From Aquilaria yunnanensis (taxonomy: Eukaryota; Streptophyta; Magnoliopsida; Malvales; Thymelaeaceae): DNA of 64,000 bases. The notes under the pieces were generated by a model. The model was not told where the DNA came from, made no database searches, and saw only the letters and a program-made list of their open reading frames with translations. This document shows positions 33,986 through 45,125 of this stretch, one piece after another (the stretch's first letter is position 1; the number at the start of each line of letters is the position of its first letter). The stretch lies in the NCBI GenBank assembly GCA_039654915.1, contig CM077597.1:85190001-85254000 (forward strand), given 5' to 3'. The position numbers and the translations under genes were made by a program.

Positions 33986-34574
33986 TGTTATGCCCCAAAG
34001 CCTACATTAAGAGTTCTAAGACAATGACACACCACACATTTGAATAAATAAAATTTCTTTGAACATGCAAGACTACAAATATTCCAACTGAATCCAAATA
34101 ACCATCACGTGTAATCCAAAACTTATTACTTATCTTTGGCTTTGAGTAGCAAAGCAACCATAATTGAAAATCTGATATATGAAACATCTCTAACCTAAGA
34201 GCATTCATTAAAGCTCAATTTAATATTTTCTCCTATATATATATATAATGTATCTAACTCACTTTCTCTAATTTCTCTTTTTTTTTTTCATTCTTCTTCT
34301 CCACGCTTTCTCCTTTCGTTTTCCCGTAATTTTCTGTTATTTCCTTCCATGTCTCTCCTTTTTTTGTTCCAATTTTAAGTTTTAGTTCTTTTATTCCACC
34401 TTCTCCGGTCTTAAATTGGACTTCCATTATTTTCTATTTTAATTTTTTTATTATTCTCTTTCTTCTCCCCTTTAATCACTGGCCAAACTTCAATCACTAA
34501 TTTTGTCCCCTAATGTTGGGGCTCCTGCAGTTAATCAAACAAGCTAAGCTTATGAAAATTTTGGGGTTCTTACA
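33986..34574 (-). repeat. 5' LTR of the TRIM-like element
   Basis: 589 bp. The plus strand starts TGTTATGCCCC and ends GGTTCTTACA; in element orientation it runs TGTAAGAACC...GGCATAACA. Confidence 0.75.
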
Positions 34575-35720
34575 TTTGCAATGAGAGAAATCATGGCATG
34601 CTTTTAACACAAGACAAATTTGCTACGAAAATAATCATCATAACTTTCATTGCAAAAATCCCTGTTGCTAATGAGGAATCATCGCGATATTGAGTCAAGC
34701 AGTAAATTCGATGGTCATATGTTGATTCCAAGACGATGATTTCCCTTGGGGAAAGAGTGACGACCAAAATCATAGGAGAGCGTGCCATCGATTCTGTGAT
34801 GATTTGTGGTTCATATGTTTTTTTTAATTTTAGATTTTTGTGCATATAATTAATTAAACTAGCATATTATATTAATTTTTTTATTATATTAATATTATAG
34901 AAACTAATATTAATTTATTGTAGCAAATAATAAAATATTATTAATATAAATATCAATAACTTACATAAATATGTCTCATAAATTGTTAATATAAATATCA
35001 ATTAAGCCCCTAAACTTTAATTAATTATAAAATTATCCATAATTTTATCGCCTAAATTTATCACCTAACAAACACTATATTACCTATAATTGTACAATCA
35101 CCCATTATCACAAAATCGCCTAGAATCACTATAGCAACACTTTTGAAAAAAAAAAAACTGAGCTAAGGAAACATACACAATCACACAATCACTCAAATAA
35201 TCACTAACATTTTACAATTTGCTACATAAACAAAATTAGGCTAAAGAGATAGCTTCATTAGTTGGAATGCTTCTGGAAAATGGCAGAGGAGAGCATAATT
35301 CCTTTCGGAATGCTTTTGGAAGAATCAGACAATGAAGGAGAACAGCAAATTGGAGAGACGCTCGACGGATGAGGGAGAAGAGAGAAAAAGGAGGGGAGGG
35401 CATGGCGGTGGAGAGAAGTTGCTCAATAGATGGAGGATAGGGCAATGGAGAGGAGGAGATGAAAGGAGTGTAGTATGAATAAAAAATAAGAAGAAAAGGG
35501 TAGATGTTTTGGGCCATTAGGAAAATGGCGACGATTTAAATCGTTGCTTTCATTAGGACTATTAGCCTTGATTAGCTGTCATAATTAAGATTAAATCATT
35601 GCAAATTTGCGATGCTTATAATTATCGCAATGTATTTAGTTATGATTTCACCATGTGGCACTCGGTGACCCTCGAATCCTATCACACACACTGCAACGAT
35701 TCAAATCGTTGCAGAAGTCT
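34575..35720. mobile_element. CACTA-like remnant continuing from 27498
   Basis: Follows the TTTGC duplication. It contains repeated near-palindromes such as cgacgatttaaatcgttgc (about 35528) and GCAACGATTCAAATCGTTGC (about 35692). Similar gatgatttaaattgttg/aatcattgc motifs occur at 41380-41480 and 45270-45300 near other CACTA-like ends. No coding sequence and no opposite terminus identified. Confidence 0.4.
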
Positions 35721-36345
35721 CTTACCTCCACAAGTGTATTTTAAAGTCTCCTACCTCCTTTAGCATGTCCTACTCCGGTCCATCCCATTGATAAATAGTT
35801 ATCATGGACAAAAGATGCCTATGTAGCACCCATTCTACCACTTGTCATCCTATTTCATAACAACAAATGACTATACTAGAAGAATATGAATTTCATGCTA
35901 AAATTGACACAAACTTGTAATCATAGGGACTTAAAATGTACATTAGCCAAAAATCATCTGTTTCCCCAAAGCACCACAAACAGCTTGCTATTTAGGTTTC
36001 TGAACAAAAATAAAAAAAAAAACAACATATTGACTTTTGCGTTCTCTCTGTTGATGTAAGATACTTATTTGTTGACTGAATCTAAAACTTGACCCTCTAT
36101 TTTGCAACATGAACAAAGGTGGTTTTAGGTACAATCAGGGCCTTCTTTCACCTTCAGCAATAGAATCTCGCCTAAGTCCTTGGCACAAATTATGTGAAGT
36201 TCACCAAATTACTTATTTCATAGACTGAATTGATTTATTTATAAGACCAATTGATCAATTTACCGTTGCAAGAGTGCCTACTATTGAAACCCTTGTATGG
36301 AGACCCTTAAGTTAACTTTCTTGACCATTGAGCAAGGCTCAATTT
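35721..36345. other. Intergenic DNA, nothing recognised
   Basis: No gene, terminal repeat or similarity noticed. Confidence 0.4.
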
Positions 36346-36640
36346 TGACAAACCCCACTGAGACTTTCTCTTTTTTCCTATGCATTTCTTTCTTTTCATA
36401 GATGGAAGGGGTTGGTGGAAGCATTCCCATGGTAGAGTAGTAGGGCATCTGTTTGATTTGCTAGTGAAAGAACCATTGAGCATACCCTAAACCCTAAACC
36501 CCAATGAGACTTTCTCTTTTTTCCTATGCATTTCTTGCTTTTCATAGAAGGAAGGGGTTGATGGAAGCATTCCCATGGTAGAGTAGGTGGGCATCTGTTT
36601 GATTTGCTAGTACGGAAACCATTGAGCATACCCTAGGCTG
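36346..36640. repeat. 146-bp tandem duplication with telomere-like junction
   Basis: agactttctcttttttccta at 36361 recurs at 36507. The units stay closely similar through ggaagcattcccatggtaga and catctgtttgatttgctagt to gagcataccct. At the junction the sequence is ccctaaaccctaaacccc (about 36485-36502), i.e. two and a half plant telomere-type CCCTAAA units. Confidence 0.8.
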
Positions 36641-37109
36641 GTGTTCCTCTAAGGGACAATCAGGGTGTGCAACAATCTTGTTCCAACAATCGAGCACAAG
36701 TGCATAATCGACAATGAGTTAACCTGGGTGATGGGGTCAAGGCCAAAGTAGAACTCAAGCATCTGGATGCAAATGGAAGCTAAGAAATGAATAAAGGCCA
36801 TGTGATTCGCATAGGAGTGCCCTAACCTAATGGCTGATGCTCACCCGGTGGCAGGTTGGCATTGGTGGCAGTGATGGAAGGGGCGATGCAGAAGTGGCTA
36901 ACACTGGAGGATATAGTGGGTGGTTGTAGGTGTGCGAGCTACTAGTGGTTTAAGTACCCAAGATTGAGAATTTGTGTGAATTATAGCTTGAATTTCATAT
37001 TTTCCAATTTGGTTATTTATTTTTATGAAATAGGATGGCACGTTGCAGAGTGGGTGCCATATAGGTATTTTCCATCCAGGAGAATGATTTAACTAATAGA
37101 ATTGACCAA
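36641..37109. other. Intergenic DNA, nothing recognised
   Basis: No supportable feature before the CACTA element. Confidence 0.4.
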
Positions 37110-37504
37110 AATCACTAGAAGAAAACAAGGCATTTAAGACGGGAAAAAATGTAGGGAAACTATAGGAAATAATCATTTCCTACAATTAAAATCGTCGGAC
37201 AAAACTGTAGGAAAAAGTAGTGTCGGAAATAAAAACCGTCGGATAAGTGTAAAATTGTGCTACGCTTTTGTGATGCCTGTGGGCCCGAGCTTATCTGACG
37301 GTTTTGATATGCATTAACTCCTACGCTTTTTTGACCCTATTAGTCATACGTTTTGTGACCCCATGTGTCCTACGCTTTTGTGACTTTCAATGTACTATGC
37401 TTCTATGACAATTTTATGTCCTACGGTTTTGTGGCAAGTTAAAGATTTTATTAAATTAATTTATACACAAATTAAAAGCATATTATCTAGCATTATATGT
37501 ATAT

Positions 37505-37527
37505 ATTATTATTATTATTATGATTTA

Positions 37528-37559
<32 letters not shown>
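37505..37559. repeat. (ATT)n microsatellite
   Basis: Imperfect ATT triplet run within the CACTA element. Confidence 0.9.
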
Positions 37560-37560
<1 letters not shown>

Positions 37561-37649
37561 AATTGATCAAAGTAGTCAATAATTCACTATACATAAAAGT
37601 AATCAAATGTCACAAGAAAAGTAAAGTTCAAATAACTACAGGTCTGATA

Positions 37650-38850
37650 TACTATCAATGGGATGTAGTGCCGAGCTGATCATCATCATCTCGCTGGCTA
37701 CGATCGTCGTCATGATGCTGAGCGGAGGATTCGGTCTATAGGTCATCTGAGAGAGTTGATGCAGGTAAAATCCCCTGCTGAATCAACTTGTTAAGCATGG
37801 CGCTTATTGTAGCGTCGGCCTGTCACTCGATCTGAGTGCTAACATCTGCCTGTAACTGGCTAAAATCACTCTGTAACTGGGTGTTCTCAGCCTTCAGCTG
37901 AGCAATCTCCTCCGAATCAATACATGGAGCCTAAAATTTTTTGATAAGTATCAATTAACAATGTAAAAATAATAAGAACAACTAGTTAAGTTTATTACAA
38001 ATGAAAAATACCCGATGTGGTCCAAAAGTGTGGGGATCAGTGAGTCGGAGTGGAACACCCGGTAGTCGGCTTTTTTTGTGGCCCTCATACCTCACTCCAT
38101 ACTTCTGCATCGAATTGTAGGCAGTCCTCTGAATTCTGGTATTTTTCTTGAATCTGCTGGATATATCCATCCTACAAGAAAAAGAAATTAGAGTTACTAA
38201 GGAAGTTAATATATTTTAAAAAAATTGTTAGTAGTGGTAAATGAACATTTATTACCTGTAACTGCTGTGAAATCGGATCAATGGGCTAACCGGTCTTCTT
38301 GTGTCAGTGAGTATGCAACTACCACTCATCAAATGATGGCTCGACTCCATCTCGGGCTTTTGTCTGCACAATTTTATATATCATTGAAAATTTAAGTGAT
38401 TAATAAATCATAAAACAAATTAGAATGTATGGAAGGGAGAAGTTGGTACCATACGATCCTAGTGCATCTCGCCTGGGATTGAGCCCATCGTGTGTTTCAG
38501 AACAACGCCTGAGGTATCCGCTATGTGCTTGGCATGGGAACCAACCTACGATACTTCTTCCATCTCTCTTGCTCCCACTGGTTACACAACTTGTTCCATA
38601 CCTGCTGACTGTAGCAGGATGGAACATGTGGCCGTAGTAAATTGTAGTTAGGATTTGCAAAGAAGTTGAGGATCTTCTGAATCGCAACGGCCTTCCAATG
38701 ATAGACGAGGTTTTACACGGACCGCGAACAGAAGTCGAACACAAACTAATAGATGTTGACGAATTCTCTGGGGTCCCATCTATAGTAGTTCTGGAATATC
38801 AAAAGGTGAGTCGCTATTTTTAAAGATATGTACAAACACTTCAACCGGCT
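37650..38850 (-). pseudogene. CACTA TNPA-like / Transposase_24-type remnant
   Basis: The minus strand, in several frames, shows RWDPREF (about 38780), the block VWNKLCNQWEQERWKKYRR (about 38610-38560) and later DISSRFKKNTRIQRTAYNS (38170-37982). The W..LC..W....W pattern is typical of the plant transposase family PF03004, often the second gene of CACTA elements. Intron-like gaps and frameshifts separate the parts. It lies directly downstream of the TNP2 fragment. Confidence 0.6.
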
Positions 38851-38895
38851 GGTTAATGGTAGATACCGTAACAATTTCTTGGGAATCAACATCTT

Positions 38896-39783
38896 TCATT
38901 TGGATGTTACTCTTTCTTTATATCTACTGCTCCTACATTCACGACAATGTGTTAATTTCTCATCTTCCCGATAGAATAACATACAGTTATTCTCAAAAGC
39001 ATGAATTTTTATATATGGCAACCCAAGTCCTTTTGTGAGTTGTTTCACATCATATAAGGTGTATGGAAGTCTATTAGTTTTAGGCAGCATTTCTTTCATA
39101 AGGGTCAATACTCGATCGAAACAACAATCCATCATATTCAACTCACTTTTGCAATTTAACAATTGGATGATTGTAGAAAGGCATGTATGTTTAGTGCACC
39201 CATCCCACAACGGTGCATTTGCATCATCCAACAAATTATAAAATTGTTGTGTAGTTGGATTAGATAACCCTTCCATCATTTCAAACACATCGAACACATT
39301 TTCATTATTATCACTGCCATTATCAGCTTCTCCAACATCAGCATCAATAAACTCTTCATCCACCAACATTCTTTCAGTATTTCCAGATCCTACATTTGAC
39401 GATAACGGACCCATTGAATCACGTATCATCTGTTCATACGCATTTACACTACTTAATTCCCCACCTATCCCTCCATATGAGTATGATGCAAAATTGTTAC
39501 GGGCCATATTGAAATTATGCAGATTGTTATCATATTGCTCATTGTGACGGTGCCATATGTAATAGTTTGATGTAAATCCATATCGAAACAAATGCTCTCT
39601 CACTTTCGGCTCCATTCTATAAAATTTGTTACTACATTTACGACAAGGGCATTTAATCATTTCTGACTCCTTCCCACTACATGCAAACTGTAAAAACTCA
39701 TTAATACCAGCCATAAATTTGGAATTCATATACCCATCTGTATATGTCCTCTGGTACATCCACTCATATCCATTAGCAGCCAT
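38896..39783 (-). CDS. CACTA TNP2-like transposase, N-terminal part only
   Basis: Intact 295-residue frame starting MAANGYEWMYQRTYTDGYM. Residues 1-80 match the transposase-associated domain of plant En/Spm proteins: W.Y.R....GY, then a C-x-C-x2-C cluster IKCPCRKCSNKFYR, then VREHLFRYGF and W..H. An acidic, asparagine-rich linker spans about 140-190. Residues 230-290 begin the TNP2 domain: LPKTNRLPYTLYDVKQL, GLGLPYIKIHAFENNCMLFY, and the pair C..C in THCRECRSSRYKE. The protein stops there, whereas family members continue for several hundred residues with the catalytic core. The frame itself has no stop. Confidence 0.8.
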   Translation of the reverse strand: MAANGYEWMYQRTYTDGYMNSKFMAGINEFLQFACSGKESEMIKCPCRKCSNKFYRMEPKVREHLFRYGFTSNYYIWHRHNEQYDNNLHNFNMARNNFASYSYGGIGGELSSVNAYEQMIRDSMGPLSSNVGSGNTERMLVDEEFIDADVGEADNGSDNNENVFDVFEMMEGLSNPTTQQFYNLLDDANAPLWDGCTKHTCLSTIIQLLNCKSELNMMDCCFDRVLTLMKEMLPKTNRLPYTLYDVKQLTKGLGLPYIKIHAFENNCMLFYREDEKLTHCRECRSSRYKERVTSK

Positions 39784-39887
39784 TTTGGTTCTATTGTAAA
39801 GTAAACAGTAAAAACCCTCAACATAAATACATAATAAATTTATTATATTTCATCTAATATCAATATAATGAAAATGTTTATGAAGTA

Positions 39888-39888
<1 letters not shown>

Positions 39889-39918
<30 letters not shown>
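39889..39918. repeat. (TA)n microsatellite
   Basis: About 15 TA units just upstream of the TNP2-like ORF. Confidence 0.9.
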
Positions 39919-39921
<3 letters not shown>

Positions 39922-41034
39922 ATGCACACATGTCAACCTTTTATAACTAAACCACCTACTACATTAAGGTAAGGGCCCTACTCCATTGAAAGTTGCATAA
40001 ATAGTAAAACATTTTAATAGTTCCATGTTAGTAGCATTTTATGTAAATTTCGGTAGCATTTCCCTTCAGTTCCCGTTCACAGTGTTTCTCAACAATATCA
40101 ATTTATTGAGAAACACACGACGTGAACAATTTGGGAAATACTATACCAAAATTCACAAACTGCTACTATGACAGGAACACATTAACTGCAATACTACTTA
40201 TGCAACTTTCAACTGTCCAATTTGGACAATCCATGATTATGTTAATTACAAATATAACTTAATCCAATACATATTGTTTCCCCACAATCTGAATCAGACC
40301 AATATTATATTTGTCATCAACAAAATCATGGATGGAGAATCTAAGGTAAAATAAATAAATACTTACTATGCAATAACATACTGTGATAAGTCAGCTACCT
40401 ACAACAACATAACTATATCTTATAAAAATTAAATAATTACCATTTAAATCACTAACTTCAAAATTAATTTTAAATATCTCGATTGAGCTGAAGAAGGTGT
40501 TGAACCAAAAGTGAAAAATGATGCCGAAATAGTAGTAGAGACATGGGGAAGAGGGGGGAAGATATTTACAAGCAAAATCTGTAGCAATATCGTAGGATAT
40601 ATATGAAAAGTTAAACTGCAAGAAAAATGTGTGAAATTTGTAGTAATTCCCGTCAAAAAAATGTAGGAAATTTAAACTATAGGAAAATTGAAGGATTAAA
40701 ATTCCTACATTTTTAAGATGCCTATTACTTTTTTTTTCTCAAAACCGTAGGATAAAAAAAATGCAGGAAAAGCATAGGATTATATTTCCGACCCTTTTCC
40801 TGCATATGTGGTCCCTACTGATTTAATTCGCATCAAAAGCATTGAATAAGTTGGCGCCATAAATTCCCGCCACCATACTCTGACAATTGTCCTACGGTTT
40901 TAAATGTCACAAATTTATTGACTGAAAACCGTCGAACATAATTTTTTGTCTGACGATTTTTTGGCGAATAACTTTCCTATGCTTTTTTTCGTAGGAATCT
41001 GACGTAGCAAATAATCTTCATCCTTGTAGTGAAT

Positions 41035-41945
41035 AGGACATGATAAAGGAGTTAGTGGACTTTAAGAGGCACTTTTGGAGGTAAGGGACTACTTTAGGAT
41101 GATCACTAAAGTAAGGAGACCATATTTGGATTTTCACCCTGAATTTGTATGTAGTATTAAAAGTGTCTTTAAAGAATCATTTATTTAGAATTTTCATAAG
41201 TGTCTCTCAAACTAAAAACCAATTAAATGATAAAATATTTTGTTTTCATGTTTATAGTATTTCATTTATGTTTCATGGCAAAATGGTAGCAGATATTGCT
41301 ATGATTTTGCTCCGTAAGCTACTATGATATAAATTGTAGCACATGTGTCATAATTTTTGGCCCCTAAATTCCCCACCTTGGGTTTGAGATGATTTAAATT
41401 GTTGGTAGTAGAATCATTGCAATTTGTGATGATTTTTTATCATCGAAAATGCCATCATCAAAAAATTATTACAGAACTTCTCATTGATTGGTTAGCCCAT
41501 ATTGAAGCATCAATTTCACAATGATTCTTTTTTGCCTCAATTTTAATTGTCACTATGCATCATTGCTTTAGCCCTATCCTCTTGTAATGCTAGTTTAGAA
41601 TGTTTATTGGGTTCATTATTCATATTTTTGTGTGTGATTTCACTAGCAAATTTATTGATTATACAATAAGTTTGATCTACTGGTGGCTGAGTTCAATTAT
41701 TTGGTGGGTTAGGAGGTTGTTTTCTGTTGGGATGATTGGCTGAAATTAAAAAAAAAAAGATTCAAAGTTGTTAGTAATCCAATTTGTTTTAGGATTGGGT
41801 TTAGGTTTTGTTAAGGATTTAGTTTTCCTATTTTAATCTAGGTTAGGTTTTGTAGATCTATAAACAGGTTTTGATTTCTAAGGTTTGAGGGAACTAGAGT
41901 TTGCAACTGTGTTTTAGTTTTGATAGCAAAAAAGTTATAGTCATT
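41035..41945. other. CACTA-like subterminal remnants and unclassified DNA
   Basis: 41380-41480 contains gatgatttaaattgttgg and aatcattgcaatttgtgatg, similar to motifs at 35528-35712. It may be the far end of the element cut by the 37113-41031 insertion. No ORF. Confidence 0.3.
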
Positions 41946-42450
41946 ATAGGTGAGCATGAACAAAATATCACAATATGTACAATGTTTGAAGTTTGTAAAT
42001 AAAGCACAGACAAACGCCAAGAGCACATTTCCCTCAGAGTAGGTTCCACCCAATTTGATTTGAATTTGTCAAGGCCAGACATTCGTACACCAGAAATCTA
42101 AAGTAAAAAATAATCTAGATGAGGAATTAATTTATTGATTAAGATAAGATGGGCAATAAAATAAATTAAAACTAAATCCGATAATAAAATGCAAATTGAA
42201 AACATGACACAATTTTCTTTTATCAAAAATAAACTTCATTAATAAAGCTAGCAAGCAACTAGGCAAATAATCATACAAGAAGCTGTTTCAAGAAACAAGC
42301 AACACAAAAGTCTTAAAACAATGCTGCGCTACTAGCTACTTACGAAAACTCCCACCTTCATAACTAGAAGCCAATCCAAGATATCTAAGTCTAGGTTTAG
42401 AATCCAACATGCAAAGAGATATTGACTCTGTCCTAGACGGCTTTCTAGAA
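41946..42450. repeat. Second copy of the gene 2 downstream flank
   Basis: Matches 18500-18970 in the same orientation (gtgagcatgaacaaaatatc, acagacaaacgccaagagc, ctagatgaggaattaattta, gcaagcaact, gaaacaagcaacacaaaag). Immediately upstream there is no JIP-like coding sequence. Confidence 0.7.
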
Positions 42451-43369
42451 AAAAAAAATTACCTTTTTTATGACCCATCCATTCCAGTAGTAACTCAAAC
42501 TCCTACTTCTCTCCAAGTTATTTTCATCCATATATTGCACTAGAAATTTAACCATAAATTCACAATCTTGACTGAGCTTCCAAATCAACTTCTTGTGTTG
42601 GGATAAGATATTATTCAGTCATAAAACTTTACAAATTTTTCCAATTTAGTCCTAAAATTCATCAACTTGCCAAAGTAGTCCGAAAACTATGAAATCATTA
42701 GTTCTATAAGTCCTAATTTAGATATCTTGCTACGAGGCAAATGGAAAAGCTGAGTTGGCACATAACTACTGCTAAATGCTAACTTTTTGACTCATTTGTA
42801 TATTACTGGTAACTTTGGGAATTGAATTGCTCAAAATGAAAAACAATAGTGATTAAAACACTCATTTCTCCACTTTCAAAACAAAAAATGCAAGTTTGTT
42901 TATGTCTAGCTCTACTATGATAAACAAGCCTCTGGTTCTATCATTAGGGCTTTGATCCGGTGGTCTACTCATGTCAATTCAATTAACAATAACTGGAAAG
43001 AGGCATATACCTATAGGAAAAAATGGAGACAAAAGATTCAGGTAATTTAGGGGAAGAGAAATCAGCTTCACATAGGAGAGATTTTCTTGAACAACTTCAG
43101 CAGCGGTGAGATAATGAGGAATGATGGCCTTCAATCATCTTTGCAATTGTGGCGTTAATGATAACTAGGTAGCCTCCGACAAGACGGGAGAGGGATAGTG
43201 GTGTTAGATTTCACAGATCGAATGCTCGAATAAGGCGAAGCTCGGGTTTCAAAAGAGCATTCGGGTTTCTACCTTTAGATTCTAACTCTAGCATCTATGT
43301 ACATCAATCCCAACCATTTAAAACTCATTTTTCACTTTTAAAATCTCCCTTCAAACCAAATCTCCTCTA
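42451..43369. other. Intergenic DNA, nothing recognised
   Basis: No coding region. The style of 42600-42800 (ttccaatttagtcctaaaa) is common in plant MITE or LTR debris, but borders were not found. Confidence 0.4.
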
Positions 43370-43830
43370 CTACCCAACACTTCTCTTTGCAAAGCCCCAT
43401 CTTCCACATATATTGACTTAATCACTTATTTCCACAATAGTTCATACTTATTCTCCACCTTAAATTGCCAAATCCATTTACATAGTAAAGCTACATTCCT
43501 CCCCTAAGACTGCCCATGCTAAACCCTCAAATTTCTGTGATTACCACCTTTTCCTAACTTACCCAACAAATTTTCCTACCATCCCTGAAGCCACCCTAGA
43601 AAAATTTTCATCAAGAATGTTTACAATTCCCAACATAGCCTTGAATAAGGAAAGAAAGTACAGGGTTATACTAGAAATGCATGATTTCAGAAGCATAGGC
43701 CTATCTTTTACAAATAATATCATTGCCTTCCAGTTTTTAGATTTTTTTCTTACTTGGTTAATCACAATCCTCCAAGAACCACTTCCCTTCATCTTTGCAC
43801 CTAATGGCAAACCTAAGTAGTTAAAATTGT
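43370..43830 (-). mobile_element. LINE fragment (post-RT region)
   Basis: The minus-strand frame 43810-43559 reads LGAKMKGSGSWRIVINQVRK, KNWKAMILFV and LKSCISSITLYFLSLFKA. This is the segment after the RT palm in plant L1 elements and parallels 24800-24600 of the larger LINE. Truncated on both sides. Confidence 0.75.
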
Positions 43831-45125
43831 TAGTGTTAATGATTAAAAAATGTGTCTAGAAAGTCAGAAGTCTAAATAAATTCATTAAAAATTTAGGTCT
43901 GTAACTTTGAGATAATTAATATATAAAAAAGTTTTTACCTAACAGATATAGAAATGTTTTTGCATAACTTTGATCATGGATCATCTTGGTAACCATTGCA
44001 ATTACTTGCTTGTTGGATTGGTTTAGATTACTTTGAAACCCTTAATTAGAAATCACTTAAACAATTCTATGATTGCAAGCAAAACATATTCTTTAACTAT
44101 TTGTGTGGCATGGTAGAATCAAACCTATATGATTGTCCTATTTACTTCAATAATCATCCAAATTTTACTGCTATCTTTAAAGATCCAACATGTTATGAAA
44201 GTTTTATCTGCAAAAACTATATACAACATCTATTTTTTATATGGTTCAAGGTTCCCAAAGTTTGGCACTAGTTTGGCACTAGTTTATAGCTATTACAAAG
44301 TTATGACTATATCAATAAAACCAAAAGCACTAGACTTTGATACAAGAAAAAAAACACTACTGTTACAAGCTAGCTAATAAAATTCATGTAGCCATGCCAT
44401 CTAAAGCTAATAAAGTGGAGCGATATCCATATACCTAAAAGATGAATTTTTCAAACTAAAAGAAAAACCTGTAAAGCCTTTAAAACCTTAAGAAACAAAG
44501 AAACTATTGATCATCAAAATGGTGAGGTTAAGAGGGAAGGTTTAGCAAAGATAGAGATATAAGAATAGGCTTCTTGGAGACAAAACATAGAAATACTCCT
44601 TCACGAGCCAGTTACAGAATTGCTCAAGCCTTTTTTTAAACATTCCAAATTCTAAACACAAAAAGGTATTGAGATGAATTAGAGAGTTTGTGGAACAAGT
44701 CTTTCATCCGGTTTATAATGTGAATTCCACAACTTATGAAAAATGTCAAACATTTAAACAACTAAAGGAGGTAAGGTCTATGGGTTAACCAGATATAAGC
44801 ATTTTGTCCTTCCAATGTAATGTTACAAAAGAGCCATTCAAGATATATGACAAAATTCTAAATGATGATTTCTAGTGTAACAAAAAAGAAATCAAAGAAT
44901 GTTGGTTAGCTAACACACACAGCAAGGAAGAAAGAAAAACCATTAAAGAGCTTTGATATCAATAAAATCATATGAACCAAGAAAAACCTTAAGTTATTTG
45001 AATGGTTTATCCCCATAATTGTCTTGGGTGAAGAAACTATCTTTGACATGTTAAAAGAAACTTTGTTAACATAAAAATGAAAAAATTGAAAATAGTTAAC
45101 AATAGTTCATACGTCGTCAGCCACA
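43831..45125. other. AT-rich DNA, nothing recognised
   Basis: Contains a 17-bp local duplication (tttggcactagtttggcactag, at about 44262-44283). No gene or transposon family identified. Confidence 0.4.

Larger units (their letters stand above)
27499..34574 (-). mobile_element. LTR element with very short internal region (TRIM-like), nested insertion
   Basis: Two LTR copies flank only 470 bp of internal sequence. Element orientation is minus: the 5' LTR is 33986-34574 and the primer site lies next to it at 33970-33981. The polypurine tract is at about 33516-33528, next to the 3' LTR. The 3' LTR is split into 27499-27911 and roughly 31240-33515 by R1 copy 2. Matching LTR segments are 27499-27740 with 33986-34230, and 33190-33515 with 34240-34574. 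The ends are TGTAAGAACCCC... / ...GGCATAACA. The TSD is TTTGC. No protein is encoded, so it would have depended on another element. Confidence 0.8.
37113..41031 (-). mobile_element. CACTA (En/Spm-type) element with both ends
   Basis: Left end CACTAGAAG at 37113 and right end ...CTTGTAGTG at 41031, flanked by the 3-bp duplication AAT (37110-37112 and 41032-41034). Subterminal arrays of a tcctacgcttttgtgac-type motif fill 37255-37435 and recur in variants at 40680-41000 (cctacggttttaaatgtcac, cctatgctttttttcg). The minus strand carries a TNP2-like N-terminal ORF and a TNPA/PF03004-like remnant. The TNP2 catalytic core is deleted, so it cannot be autonomous. Confidence 0.85.

Noticed and set aside
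38425..38637. 70-codon plus-strand frame within the CACTA element
   Set aside because: Antisense shadow of the TNPA-like region, which is recognisable on the minus strand.
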